A stretch of 64,000 nucleotides of DNA from positions 62,001 to 126,000 of the forward strand of contig NZ_BNBM01000016.1 of NCBI RefSeq assembly GCF_014655715.1. The letters run 5' to 3'. Both the position numbers and the translations under genes were made by a program. Below the pieces are notes generated by a model. The model was not told where the DNA came from and made no database searches. It saw only the letters and a program-made list of their open reading frames with translations. Below are positions 45,353 to 57,051 of this stretch, piece after piece (the stretch's first letter is position 1; each line of letters opens with the position of its first letter). The DNA comes from Streptomyces lanatus (GTDB lineage Bacteria; Actinomycetota; Actinomycetes; Streptomycetales; Streptomycetaceae).

Positions 45353-45925
45353 ATGGACAGGCAGCAGGACACGCAAGCGTCCGACGCCAGGCCCGTTCTC
45401 GAAGGCCCTGACATCGCGCGGGTGTTGACCCGCATCGCCCATGAGATCGTCGAGCGCGCCAAGGGCGCCGACGACGTGGTGCTCCTCGGCATCCCCACCC
45501 GAGGCGTCTTCCTCGCCCAGCGGCTCGCCGCCAAGCTCGAGGAGATCACCGAGCGCAAGATCTCGCTGGGCTCGCTCGACATCACCATGTACCGCGACGA
45601 CCTGCGCATGCACCCGCCGCGTGCGCTGGCCCGCACCGAGATCCCCGGTGACGGCATCGACGGCCGCCTCGTCATCCTCGTGGACGACGTCCTGTTCTCC
45701 GGCCGCACCATCCGCGCCGCCCTGGACGCCCTGAACGACATCGGGCGCCCGCGCGCGGTCCAGCTCGCGGTCCTCGTCGACCGGGGCCATCGCGAACTGC
45801 CCATCCGCGCCGACTACGTCGGCAAGAACATCCCCACGTCGCTGCGGGAGACGGTCAAGGTCATGCTCGCCGAGGAGGACGGTCGCGACACCGTGCTGCT
45901 CGGCGCCAAGCAGACCTCCCAGTAG
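45353..45925 (+). CDS. pyrR: Bifunctional pyr RNA-binding regulator / uracil phosphoribosyltransferase PyrR
   Basis: A 190-residue PRPP-fold protein. The PRPP-binding loop VILVDDVLFSGRTIRAAL and LLGIPTRGVFLAQRL are typical. PyrR binds UMP and then a specific RNA hairpin to lower pyr gene expression; some members also have weak uracil phosphoribosyltransferase activity. ATG 45353 follows AGAAGGAGG, an almost perfect ribosome binding site, which lies next to the candidate PyrR hairpin. It heads the operon pyrR-pyrB-pyrC-(PH-like)-carA-carB-pyrD-pyrF. A TACCGT at 45282 could be the -10. Confidence 0.95.
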   Translation: MDRQQDTQASDARPVLEGPDIARVLTRIAHEIVERAKGADDVVLLGIPTRGVFLAQRLAAKLEEITERKISLGSLDITMYRDDLRMHPPRALARTEIPGDGIDGRLVILVDDVLFSGRTIRAALDALNDIGRPRAVQLAVLVDRGHRELPIRADYVGKNIPTSLRETVKVMLAEEDGRDTVLLGAKQTSQ

Positions 45926-46036
45926 CACCCACGGCGTGCGGCTGATGCCGTACGCCCGCTCAGTGCGCCCTCGCGCGCACCCGTCTGCCCCATATCTCCC
46001 GTTCTTCCGAATGAACTGCCTTACGGAGCCTGACAG

Positions 46037-47014
46037 ATGCAGCGTCATCTCATCTCGGCCGCCGACCTCACCCGCGACGACGCCGTCCTGATCCTCGACA
46101 CCGCCGAGGAGATGGCCCGGGTCGCCGACCGGCCGATCAAGAAGTTGCCGACCCTGCGCGGCCGCACCGTGGTGAACCTCTTCTTCGAGGACTCCACGCG
46201 CACGCGTATCTCCTTCGAGGCCGCCGAGAAGCGGCTGTCCGCGGACGTCATCAACTTCACCGCCAAGGGGTCGAGCGTCTCCAAGGGCGAGTCCCTGAAG
46301 GACACCGCCCAGACCCTGGAGGCCATGGGCGTCGACGCCGTGGTCATCCGGCACGGCGCCTCCGGAGCCCCGTACCGCCTCGCCAACTCCGGCTGGATCG
46401 ACGCGGCCGTCATCAACGCCGGCGACGGCACCCACCAGCACCCCACCCAGGCCCTGTTGGACGCCTTCACCATGCGGCGGCGCCTGGTCGGGCGGGACGC
46501 CGGGATAGGGCAGGACCTGGCAGGCAAGCGCATCACGATCGTCGGCGACATCCTGCACGGGCGGGTCGCCCGCTCCAACGTCGACCTGCTGCACACCCTC
46601 GGCGCCGAGGTCACGCTGGTCGCCCCGCCCACCCTGGTGCCGGTCGGCGTCGAGACCTGGCCCTGCGAGGTGTCGTACGACCTCGACAGCACGCTTCCGA
46701 AGTCCGACGCGGTGATGATGCTGCGCGTGCAGCGCGAGCGGATGAACGCCGCGTTCTTCCCGACCGAGCGCGAGTACTCGCGGCGCTACGGCCTCGACGC
46801 CGACCGCATGGCGCGGATGCCCGAGCACGCCATCGTGATGCACCCCGGCCCGATGGTCCGCGGCATGGAGATCACCGCCGAGGTCGCCGACTCGGACCGC
46901 TGCACCGCCATCGAGCAGGTCGCAAACGGAGTCTCCATCCGGATGGCGGTTCTGTACTTGCTGCTGGGTGGCAACGAACCCGCCGTCAGCCACACCCGTA
47001 TCGAGGAGAAGTAA
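46037..47014 (+). CDS. pyrB: Aspartate carbamoyltransferase, catalytic subunit
   Basis: A 325-residue enzyme making carbamoyl aspartate. The carbamoyl-phosphate motif FEDSTRTRISFE, the substrate loop KGSSVSKGESLKDT and HPTQALLDAF are intact. ATG 46037 follows GGAG. No regulatory pyrI subunit is present. A 111-base gap separates it from pyrR, and pyrC starts five bases after its stop. Confidence 0.97.
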   Translation: MQRHLISAADLTRDDAVLILDTAEEMARVADRPIKKLPTLRGRTVVNLFFEDSTRTRISFEAAEKRLSADVINFTAKGSSVSKGESLKDTAQTLEAMGVDAVVIRHGASGAPYRLANSGWIDAAVINAGDGTHQHPTQALLDAFTMRRRLVGRDAGIGQDLAGKRITIVGDILHGRVARSNVDLLHTLGAEVTLVAPPTLVPVGVETWPCEVSYDLDSTLPKSDAVMMLRVQRERMNAAFFPTEREYSRRYGLDADRMARMPEHAIVMHPGPMVRGMEITAEVADSDRCTAIEQVANGVSIRMAVLYLLLGGNEPAVSHTRIEEK

Positions 47015-47019
47015 GAGAC

Positions 47020-48306
47020 ATGAGCAAGATCCTGATCCGTGGTGCGAAGGTGCTCGGCGGCGAGCCGCAGGACGTGCTGATCGATGGTGAGGTCATCGAG
47101 GCCGTCGGTACGGGACTCTCCGACGAGGGCGCCCAGGTCGTCGAGGCCGCCGGCAAGGTGCTGCTGCCGGGCCTGGTCGACCTGCACACCCATCTGCGCG
47201 AGCCCGGCCGCGAGGACTCCGAGACCGTGCTGACCGGCACCCGCGCGGCGGCCTCCGGCGGCTTCACGGCCGTGTTCGCCATGGCCAACACCTTCCCGGT
47301 CGCCGACACCGCCGGAGTGGTCGAGCAGGTCTACCGGCTCGGCCAGGAGCACGGCTACTGCGATGTGCAGCCCATCGGCGCCGTCACCGTCGGCCTGGAG
47401 GGCAAGAAGCTCGCCGAGCTGGGCGCCATGCACGAGTCGGCCGCCGGTGTCACCGTGTTCTCCGACGACGGCAAGTGCGTCGACGACGCCGTGATCATGC
47501 GCCGCGCCCTGGAGTACGTGAAGGCCTTCGGCGGGGTCGTCGCCCAGCACGCCCAGGAGCCGCGGCTGACGGAGGGCGCCCAGATGAACGAGGGCGTCGT
47601 CTCCGCCGAGCTGGGCCTCGGCGGCTGGCCCGCGGTTGCCGAGGAATCGATCATCGCCCGGGACGTCCTGCTCGCCGAGCACGTCGGCTCCCGCGTCCAC
47701 ATCTGCCACCTCTCGACGGCGGGCTCGGTCGAGATCGTGCGCTGGGCCAAGTCCCGCGGCATCGACGTCACCGCCGAGGTCACCCCGCACCACCTGCTCC
47801 TCACCGACGAACTGGTGCGCAGCTACAACCCGGTCTACAAGGTCAACCCGCCGCTGCGCACCGAGCGCGATGTCATGGCGCTGCGCGAGGCCCTCGCCGA
47901 CGGCACGATCGACATCGTCGCCACCGACCACGCCCCGCACCCGCACGAGGACAAGGACTGCGAGTGGGCCGCCGCCGCCATGGGGATGGTGGGCCTGGAG
48001 ACCGCGTTGTCAGTGGTGCAGCAGACCATGGTGGACACCGGGCTCCTCACCTGGGCCGGGGTCGCCGAGCGCATGTCCGCCAAGCCCGCGCAGATCGGGC
48101 GGGCGACGGGGCACGGCCGTCCCGTCTCGGCTGGTGAGCCCGCCAACCTCACGCTCGTCGACACGGAATACCGTGGGTCCGTGGACCCCGCGGGCTTCGC
48201 CTCGCGCAGCCGCAACACTCCGTACGAGGGGCGTGAGCTGCCGGGCCGTGTCACGCACACGTGGCTCCGGGGCAAGGCCACGCTCGTCGACGGGAAGCTC
48301 ACGTGA
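47020..48306 (+). CDS. pyrC: Dihydroorotase
   Basis: A 428-residue type I (long) amidohydrolase-fold dihydroorotase. The first metal pair is in DLHTHLREPGRE, other ligand histidines in HICHLSTAGS and TPHHLLLTDE, and the catalytic aspartate in ATDHAPHPHEDK. Start ATG 47020. The stop overlaps the next gene by four bases. In some bacteria this type pairs with PyrB; the five-base spacing fits coordinated production. Confidence 0.96.
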   Translation: MSKILIRGAKVLGGEPQDVLIDGEVIEAVGTGLSDEGAQVVEAAGKVLLPGLVDLHTHLREPGREDSETVLTGTRAAASGGFTAVFAMANTFPVADTAGVVEQVYRLGQEHGYCDVQPIGAVTVGLEGKKLAELGAMHESAAGVTVFSDDGKCVDDAVIMRRALEYVKAFGGVVAQHAQEPRLTEGAQMNEGVVSAELGLGGWPAVAEESIIARDVLLAEHVGSRVHICHLSTAGSVEIVRWAKSRGIDVTAEVTPHHLLLTDELVRSYNPVYKVNPPLRTERDVMALREALADGTIDIVATDHAPHPHEDKDCEWAAAAMGMVGLETALSVVQQTMVDTGLLTWAGVAERMSAKPAQIGRATGHGRPVSAGEPANLTLVDTEYRGSVDPAGFASRSRNTPYEGRELPGRVTHTWLRGKATLVDGKLT

Positions 48307-48887
48307 CACCCCTTTTGACCATTGCCGCAGACCAGAAGTCGGCCGAGGTGACCGACTGGGCCGCCCGCGTCGGCTGGGTCGTCGGACTCGCCCTCTTCAT
48401 CGCGCTCGTCTACTGGCTGATGCGCGAAGGCTGGAAGTGGCGCGGCACCCTCCAGGGCGACCTGCCCGAGCTGCCCAGCGCGCCGGACGACCCCGGCCCG
48501 GCGAGACTGAGCATGAGCGGCCGCTACCACGGCTCGACCACCGCGGGTCAGTGGCTGGACCGCATCGTGGCGCACGGCCTCGGCACCCGCAGCCGGGTCG
48601 AGCTCACCCTGACGGACGCGGGACTGGACGTCGTACGCCCCGGTGCGACCGACTTCTTCGTCCCGGCCGAGCGGCTGCGCGAGGCCCGGCTCGACAAGGG
48701 CATCGCAGGCAAGGTCCTCACCGAGGGCGGACTGCTCGTGGTGACCTGGGCGCACGGCGAGCGGCTGATCGACTCCGGGTTCCGCTCGGACCACGCGGCC
48801 GAGCACAACGAGTGGGTCGACGTCATTAACTCCATGATCGACAACTCCATGATCGACACCAACAGCACGGAAGGCGCCGAACGATGA
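48303..48887 (+). CDS. PH-domain-like membrane protein inside the pyr operon
   Basis: A 194-residue protein with one membrane helix (VGWVVGLALFIALVYWLM) and a soluble domain of mixed strand pattern (RVELTLTDAGLDVVRPGATDFFVPAERL) resembling bacterial PH-like domains; the assignment is by general look. GTG 48303 overlaps the pyrC stop and its own stop overlaps carA, so it is fully coupled into the operon. No enzymatic role in UMP synthesis is known for it. Near the C-terminus the gene has a perfect 15-base tandem duplication giving NSMIDNSMID. Confidence 0.8.
   Translation: MTPLLTIAADQKSAEVTDWAARVGWVVGLALFIALVYWLMREGWKWRGTLQGDLPELPSAPDDPGPARLSMSGRYHGSTTAGQWLDRIVAHGLGTRSRVELTLTDAGLDVVRPGATDFFVPAERLREARLDKGIAGKVLTEGGLLVVTWAHGERLIDSGFRSDHAAEHNEWVDVINSMIDNSMIDTNSTEGAER
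48828..48857 (+). repeat. Perfect 15-bp tandem duplication
   Basis: AACTCCATGATCGAC occurs twice in a row within the 3' part of the PH-like gene. It is in frame and adds five residues. Confidence 0.9.
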
Positions 48888-50033
48888 CGACCTCCACAAG
48901 GGGAGCCGACAAGGTTCCCGCGGTACTCGTCCTGGAGGACGGCCGGATCTTCCGCGGCCGCGCCTACGGGGCCGTGGGGGTGACCTTCGGCGAGGCCGTG
49001 TTCTCCACCGGCATGACCGGCTACCAGGAGACCCTCACCGACCCGTCGTACCACCGCCAGGTCGTTGTGATGACCGCCCCGCACGTCGGCAACACCGGCG
49101 TCAACGACGAGGACCCCGAGAGCAAGCGGATCTGGGTCGCCGGCTACGTCGTGCGCGACCCCGCGCGCGTGCCGTCCAACTGGCGCGCCAAGCGTTCGCT
49201 GGACGACGAACTGCGCCACCAGGGTGTCGTCGGGATCTCCGGCATCGACACCCGCGCGCTCACCCGCCATCTGCGTGAGCGCGGCGCCATGCGCGTGGGC
49301 ATCTTCTCCGGCAACGCCCTGCCCGACGAGGGCACCATGCTCGCCGAGGTCCGCCAGGCCCCCGAGATGAAGGGCGCCGACCTCTCCGCCGAGGTCGCCA
49401 CCAAGGAGGCGTACGTCGTCCCGGCGATCGGCGAGAAGAAGTTCACCGTCGCCGCCATCGACCTCGGCATCAAGGGCATGACCCCGCACCGCATGGCCGA
49501 GCGCGGCATCGAGGTGCATGTGCTGCCGGCCACGGCGACCGCCGAGGACGTGTACGCCGTCAACCCCGACGGCGTGTTCTTCTCCAACGGCCCCGGCGAC
49601 CCGGCCACCGCCGACCACCCGGTCTCCGTCATGCAGGCGGTGCTGGAACGTGGCACCCCGCTGTTCGGCATCTGCTTCGGCAACCAGATCCTGGGGCGCG
49701 CCCTGGGCTTCGGCACCTACAAGCTGAAGTACGGCCACCGCGGCATCAACCAGCCGGTCCAGGACCGTACGACCGGCAAGGTCGAGGTCACCGCGCACAA
49801 CCACGGCTTCGCCGTGGACGCCCCGACCGACAAGGTCTCCGACACGCCGTACGGCCGCGTCGAGGTCTCCCACGTCTGCCTCAACGACAACGTGGTGGAG
49901 GGCCTCCGCCTCCTCGACAAGCCGGCCTTCAGCGTCCAGTACCACCCCGAAGCGGCAGCGGGCCCGCACGACGCGGCCTACCTGTTCGACCGCTTCACCT
50001 CTTTGATGAGCACAGTTCCGATGGAGGGCCAGC

Positions 50034-50041
<8 letters not shown>
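48884..50041 (+). CDS. carA: Carbamoyl-phosphate synthase, small (glutaminase) subunit
   Basis: A 385-residue subunit that releases ammonia from glutamine. The N-terminal domain has GEAVFSTGMTGYQETLTDPS; the class I amidotransferase domain carries the nucleophile in GICFGNQILGRALG and the catalytic histidine in QYHPEAAAGP. ATG 48884 overlaps the preceding stop. carB starts eight bases before its end. Here it serves both pyrimidine and, presumably, arginine synthesis. Confidence 0.97.
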
Positions 50042-53342
<3,301 letters not shown>

Positions 53343-53349
53343 CAGCCCC

Positions 53350-53379
53350 GAGGGGGACACCGGAGACGGTGTCCCCCTC
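53350..53379 (+). terminator. Hairpin between carB and pyrD
   Basis: 13-bp perfect stem GAGGGGGACACCG / CGGTGTCCCCCTC with a GAGA loop, eight bases after the carB stop. It lacks a T-run; it may reduce but not stop read-through into pyrD-pyrF. Confidence 0.7.
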
Positions 53380-53407
53380 ATTCATGAGGCCTCATGAGGA
53401 CACAGTG

Positions 53408-54514
53408 ATGTACAAGATTTTCTTCCGTCTGGTGTTCAAGCGGATGGACCCGGAGCAGGCCCACCACCTGGCCTTCCGCTGGATCCGGCTCGCCGCCCGC
53501 ATCCCGGTGCTGCGCACGTTCGTCGCCGCCGCGCTCGCGCCCCGCTTCAAGGAGCTGCGCACGGAGGCCTTCGGGCTGCGCATGCACGGCCCCTTCGGGC
53601 TCGCCGCCGGCTTCGACAAGAACGCCGTCGCGATCGACGGGATGTCGATGCTGGGCTTCGACCACGTCGAGATCGGCACGGTGACCGGGGAAGCGCAGCC
53701 GGGCAACCCCAAGAAGCGGCTGTTCCGGCTCGTGCCGGACCGCGCGCTCATCAACCGCATGGGCTTCAACAACGAGGGCTCACTGGCCGTGGCGGCCCGC
53801 CTGGCGTCCCGTGAGCCGGTCTTCAGGACCGTCGTGGGCGTCAACATCGGCAAGACCAAGGTCGTCCCCGAGGAGGAGGCCGTCGGCGACTACGTGAAGT
53901 CGACCGAGCGGCTGGCGCCGTACGCCGACTACCTGGTCGTGAACGTCTCCTCGCCCAACACGCCCGGCCTGCGCAACCTCCAGGCCACAGAGGCCCTGCG
54001 ACCGCTCCTGAGCGCCGTCCGCGAGGCCGCCGACCGCACCGTCACGACCCGCCGCGTCCCGCTCCTGGTGAAGATCGCGCCGGACCTCGCCGACGAGGAC
54101 GTGGACGCCGTCGCCGACCTGGCCGTGGAGCTGGGTCTGGACGGGATCATCGCCACGAACACCACCATCGCGCGCGAGGGGCTCGGTCTGGAATCCGAAC
54201 CCTCCCTGGTCGGGGAGACCGGCGGTCTCTCCGGCGCCCCGCTGAAGGCACGCTCCCTGGAGGTGCTGAGGCGTCTCTACGCGCGGGTGGGCGACCGCAT
54301 CACACTCGTGGGCGTCGGCGGTATCGAGAACGCCGAGGACGCCTGGCAGCGCATCCTCGCCGGTGCCACGCTCGTACAGGGATACAGCGCGTTCATCTAC
54401 GAGGGGCCCTTCTGGGGCCGAGCCATCCACAAGGGCCTCGCCGCGCGCCTGCGCACCAGCCCGTACGCCACCCTCGCCGACGCGGTCGGCGCCGACGTGA
54501 GGAAGACGGCATGA
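53408..54514 (+). CDS. pyrD: Dihydroorotate dehydrogenase (quinone), class 2
   Basis: A 368-residue membrane-associated flavoprotein that passes electrons from dihydroorotate to quinone. The N-terminal helical extension (MYKIFFRLVFKRMDPEQAHH) and the catalytic serine in NVSSPNTPGLRNLQ mark class 2; FGLAAGFDKN and VGVGGIENAEDAW bind FMN. ATG 53408 follows GAGGA. Its stop overlaps the pyrF start (ATGA). Confidence 0.96.
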   Translation: MYKIFFRLVFKRMDPEQAHHLAFRWIRLAARIPVLRTFVAAALAPRFKELRTEAFGLRMHGPFGLAAGFDKNAVAIDGMSMLGFDHVEIGTVTGEAQPGNPKKRLFRLVPDRALINRMGFNNEGSLAVAARLASREPVFRTVVGVNIGKTKVVPEEEAVGDYVKSTERLAPYADYLVVNVSSPNTPGLRNLQATEALRPLLSAVREAADRTVTTRRVPLLVKIAPDLADEDVDAVADLAVELGLDGIIATNTTIAREGLGLESEPSLVGETGGLSGAPLKARSLEVLRRLYARVGDRITLVGVGGIENAEDAWQRILAGATLVQGYSAFIYEGPFWGRAIHKGLAARLRTSPYATLADAVGADVRKTA

Positions 54515-55350
54515 CTGAGTCCTTCGGCGCACGCCTGCGCCACTCCATGGACGAGCGCGGCCCCCTCTGTGTCGGCATCGACCCGCATGCCTCCCTGCTC
54601 GCCGAATGGGGCCTGAACGACGACGTGGCGGGCCTGGAGCGGTTCAGCCGTACCGTCGTGGAGGCGATGGCCGACCGGGTCGCCGTGCTCAAGCCGCAGA
54701 GCGCGTTCTTCGAGCGCTTCGGATCGCGCGGCGTCGCCGTGCTGGAGAGGTCGGTCATGGAGGCGCGGGCGGCCGGTGCGCTGGTCGTGATGGACGCCAA
54801 GCGCGGCGACATCGGCTCGACCATGGCTGCGTACGCCGAGTCCTTCCTGCACAAGGACTCCCCGCTGTTCTCCGACGCGCTGACGGTCTCGCCGTACCTC
54901 GGCTACGGCTCGCTCTCGCCGGCCGTCGCACTGGCCCGGGAGAGCGGCAGCGGCCTGTTCGTGCTCGCGCTGACCTCGAACCCCGAGGGCGGCGAGGTGC
55001 AGCACGCGATCCGCGCGGACGGTCGCAACGTCGGCGCGACGATGCTGGCGCACCTGGCGGCCGAGAACGAGGGGGACGAGCCCCTGGGCTCCTTCGGGGC
55101 GGTCGTCGGCGCCACACTGGGCGATCTGTCGACGTACGACCTCTCGATCAACGGCCCGCTCCTCGCCCCCGGGATCGGGGCCCAGGGCGCCACGCCGGCG
55201 GATCTGCCGCGCGTCTTCGGTGCCGCGGTCCGCAATGTGGTCCCGAACGTCAGCCGGGGTGTGCTGCGGCACGGACCCGATGTCGTCGCGCTGCGTGAGG
55301 CCGCGTCACGCTTCGCCGATGAGATCACCGGCGCTGTGTCGGGTGGCTGA
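54511..55350 (+). CDS. pyrF: Orotidine 5'-phosphate decarboxylase (type 2)
   Basis: A 279-residue TIM-barrel enzyme producing UMP. The active-site lysine/aspartate set lies in VVMDAKRGDIGSTMAAYAE, and the longer form with ALTSNPEGGEVQ is the actinobacterial type 2. ATG 54511 overlaps the pyrD stop. Orotate phosphoribosyltransferase (pyrE), needed just before this step, is not in the window. Confidence 0.95.
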   Translation: MTESFGARLRHSMDERGPLCVGIDPHASLLAEWGLNDDVAGLERFSRTVVEAMADRVAVLKPQSAFFERFGSRGVAVLERSVMEARAAGALVVMDAKRGDIGSTMAAYAESFLHKDSPLFSDALTVSPYLGYGSLSPAVALARESGSGLFVLALTSNPEGGEVQHAIRADGRNVGATMLAHLAAENEGDEPLGSFGAVVGATLGDLSTYDLSINGPLLAPGIGAQGATPADLPRVFGAAVRNVVPNVSRGVLRHGPDVVALREAASRFADEITGAVSGG

Positions 55351-55500
55351 CCGCCGTCAGAGGTGTTCGAGCCGGTCGCGGGAGTCCTCCGATGAGTGGC
55401 CCGCGGCCGACTTGAGTCTGAATACATCCTCAAATCCAGGGCATTATGTCCTAAATGTCCGGCCTGACGGAGGCTGACCAGGACTTTTCCGCTGTTCTCG

Positions 55501-55529
55501 CTGACTCTGGCGGACTTGCCCGCTAGTCT
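55501..55529 (+). promoter_or_regulatory. Candidate vegetative promoter for sIHF
   Basis: CTGACT at 55501, 17 bases, TAGTCT at 55524 fits the main sigma factor pattern. The 289-base gap between pyrF and the sIHF gene holds no other recognised feature apart from an AT-richer stretch near 55420-55460. Confidence 0.5.
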
Positions 55530-55639
55530 CCGACGCAGAGTGAACGGGCAAGCGTGTTGCTCGTGGCTCACCAGGTGTGGGGCGACTAGGTTCCTCACCG
55601 GTCCGTATCCGACAGTTCGACATCCGAGGTGACGTAGGC

Positions 55640-55963
55640 GTGGCTCTTCCGCCCCTTACCCCTGAACAGCGCGCAGCCGCGCTCGAAAAGGCCGCCGCGG
55701 CTCGCCGGGAGCGGGCCGAGGTCAAGAATCGACTCAAGCACTCCGGCGCCTCCCTGCATGAGGTCATCAAGCAGGGCCAGGAGAACGACGTCATCGGCAA
55801 GATGAAGGTCTCCGCCCTGCTTGAGTCCCTGCCGGGCGTGGGCAAGGTCCGCGCCAAGCAGATCATGGAGCGACTCGGCATCTCCGAGAGCCGCCGCGTG
55901 CGTGGCCTCGGCTCGAACCAGATCGCCTCCCTGGAGCGTGAGTTCGGCAGCACCGGCTCCTGA
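55640..55963 (+). CDS. Integration host factor, actinobacterial type (sIHF)
   Basis: A 107-residue nucleoid protein unrelated to E. coli IHF. The basic N-terminal helix (AALEKAAAARRERAEVKNRLKH) is followed by a helix-two-turn-helix DNA-binding part with LLESLPGVGKVRAKQIMERL, the H2TH signature of mycobacterial mIHF and Streptomyces sIHF. GTG 55640 is chosen to match this conserved length. It lies just upstream of gmk, as in other actinobacteria, and affects DNA compaction, development and antibiotic production in Streptomyces (family knowledge). Confidence 0.95.
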   Translation: MALPPLTPEQRAAALEKAAAARRERAEVKNRLKHSGASLHEVIKQGQENDVIGKMKVSALLESLPGVGKVRAKQIMERLGISESRRVRGLGSNQIASLEREFGSTGS

Positions 55964-56022
55964 CTCCCGGCACTTGCGGCAGGGAGTCCCGGGCACTCCG
56001 GGATAGCTGGAATAATCGCTGC

Positions 56023-56580
56023 ATGAGTGAACGTCCGCGGCTGACCGTGCTCTCCGGCCCCTCCGGGGTCGGCAAGAGCACGGTCGTCGCCCATATGCGC
56101 AAGGAACACCCCGAGGTCTGGCTCTCGGTGTCGGCGACGACCCGCAAGCCCCGCCCCGGCGAGAAGCACGGTGTCCACTATTTCTTCGTCACCGACGACG
56201 AGATGGACAAGCTGATCGCCAACGGGGAGCTGCTGGAGTGGGCCGAGTTCGCCGGCAACCGCTACGGCACGCCGCGTGCGGCCGTGCTGGAGCGGCTGGA
56301 GGCGGGTGAGCCCGTCCTGCTGGAGATCGACCTCCAGGGTGCGCGGCAGGTCCGCGAGTCCATGGCCGAGGCCCAGCTGGTGTTCCTGGCCCCTCCCTCC
56401 TGGGAGGAGCTCGTGCGCAGACTCACCGGACGTGGCACCGAGGCGCCCGAGGTGATCGAGCGCCGGCTGGACGCGGCGAAGGTCGAGCTCGCGGCCGAGC
56501 CGGAGTTCGACATGACCTTGGTCAACACCTCCGTCGAGGACGTGGCGCGTGAGCTGCTAGCCTTGGTGGACGTTGTGTGA
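56023..56580 (+). CDS. gmk: Guanylate kinase
   Basis: A 185-residue enzyme phosphorylating GMP to GDP. Walker A GPSGVGKST, the GMP-binding SVSATTRKPRPGEKHGVHYFF and the lid region with RLTGRGTEAPEVIERRL are present. ATG 56023 is the start. It comes between sIHF and rpoZ, a common order. Confidence 0.96.
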   Translation: MSERPRLTVLSGPSGVGKSTVVAHMRKEHPEVWLSVSATTRKPRPGEKHGVHYFFVTDDEMDKLIANGELLEWAEFAGNRYGTPRAAVLERLEAGEPVLLEIDLQGARQVRESMAEAQLVFLAPPSWEELVRRLTGRGTEAPEVIERRLDAAKVELAAEPEFDMTLVNTSVEDVARELLALVDVV

Positions 56581-56655
56581 TCGTGCCTGATCGACTGATC
56601 GTCCAAAGGCTTGACCATTCACACTGAATCTTTCCCATCCATCGGAAGGTAGAGC

Positions 56656-56928
56656 GTGTCCTCTTCCATCTCCGCGCCCGAGGGCATCATCAACCCGCCG
56701 ATCGACGAGCTCCTCGAGGCCACCGACTCGAAGTACAGCCTCGTGATCTACGCGGCCAAGCGTGCCCGCCAGATCAACGCGTACTACTCGCAGCTCGGCG
56801 AGGGCCTCCTCGAGTACGTCGGTCCGCTCGTCGACACCCACGTGCACGAGAAGCCGCTCTCGATCGCCCTGCGCGAGATCAACGCGGGTCTGCTGACGTC
56901 CGAGGCCGTCGAGGGCCCGGCGCAGTAA
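56656..56928 (+). CDS. rpoZ: DNA-directed RNA polymerase omega subunit
   Basis: A 90-residue small polymerase subunit. NPPIDELLEATDSKYSLVIYAAKRARQINAYY contains the conserved region that wraps the beta' C-terminus, and VHEKPLSIALREINAG is the second conserved part. Start GTG 56656 with GGAAGG upstream. A strong hairpin follows before coaBC. Confidence 0.95.
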   Translation: MSSSISAPEGIINPPIDELLEATDSKYSLVIYAAKRARQINAYYSQLGEGLLEYVGPLVDTHVHEKPLSIALREINAGLLTSEAVEGPAQ

Positions 56929-56957
56929 GTACGATTTACAGCTTGCAGCTGACTTTT

Positions 56958-56992
56958 CCACAGGCCCGGCAGGCCGACTGCCGGGCCTGTGG
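56958..56992 (+). terminator. Hairpin terminator after rpoZ
   Basis: Perfect 15-bp stem CCACAGGCCCGGCAG / CTGCCGGGCCTGTGG with a 5-base loop; T-rich on its left side, so it may work better for leftward transcripts. Confidence 0.75.
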
Positions 56993-57051
56993 TGTGTAGT
57001 GGAGTCGTGCGCTGATCCCTGGCGCACATGAGCCGATTCCGGGGAGAGACG

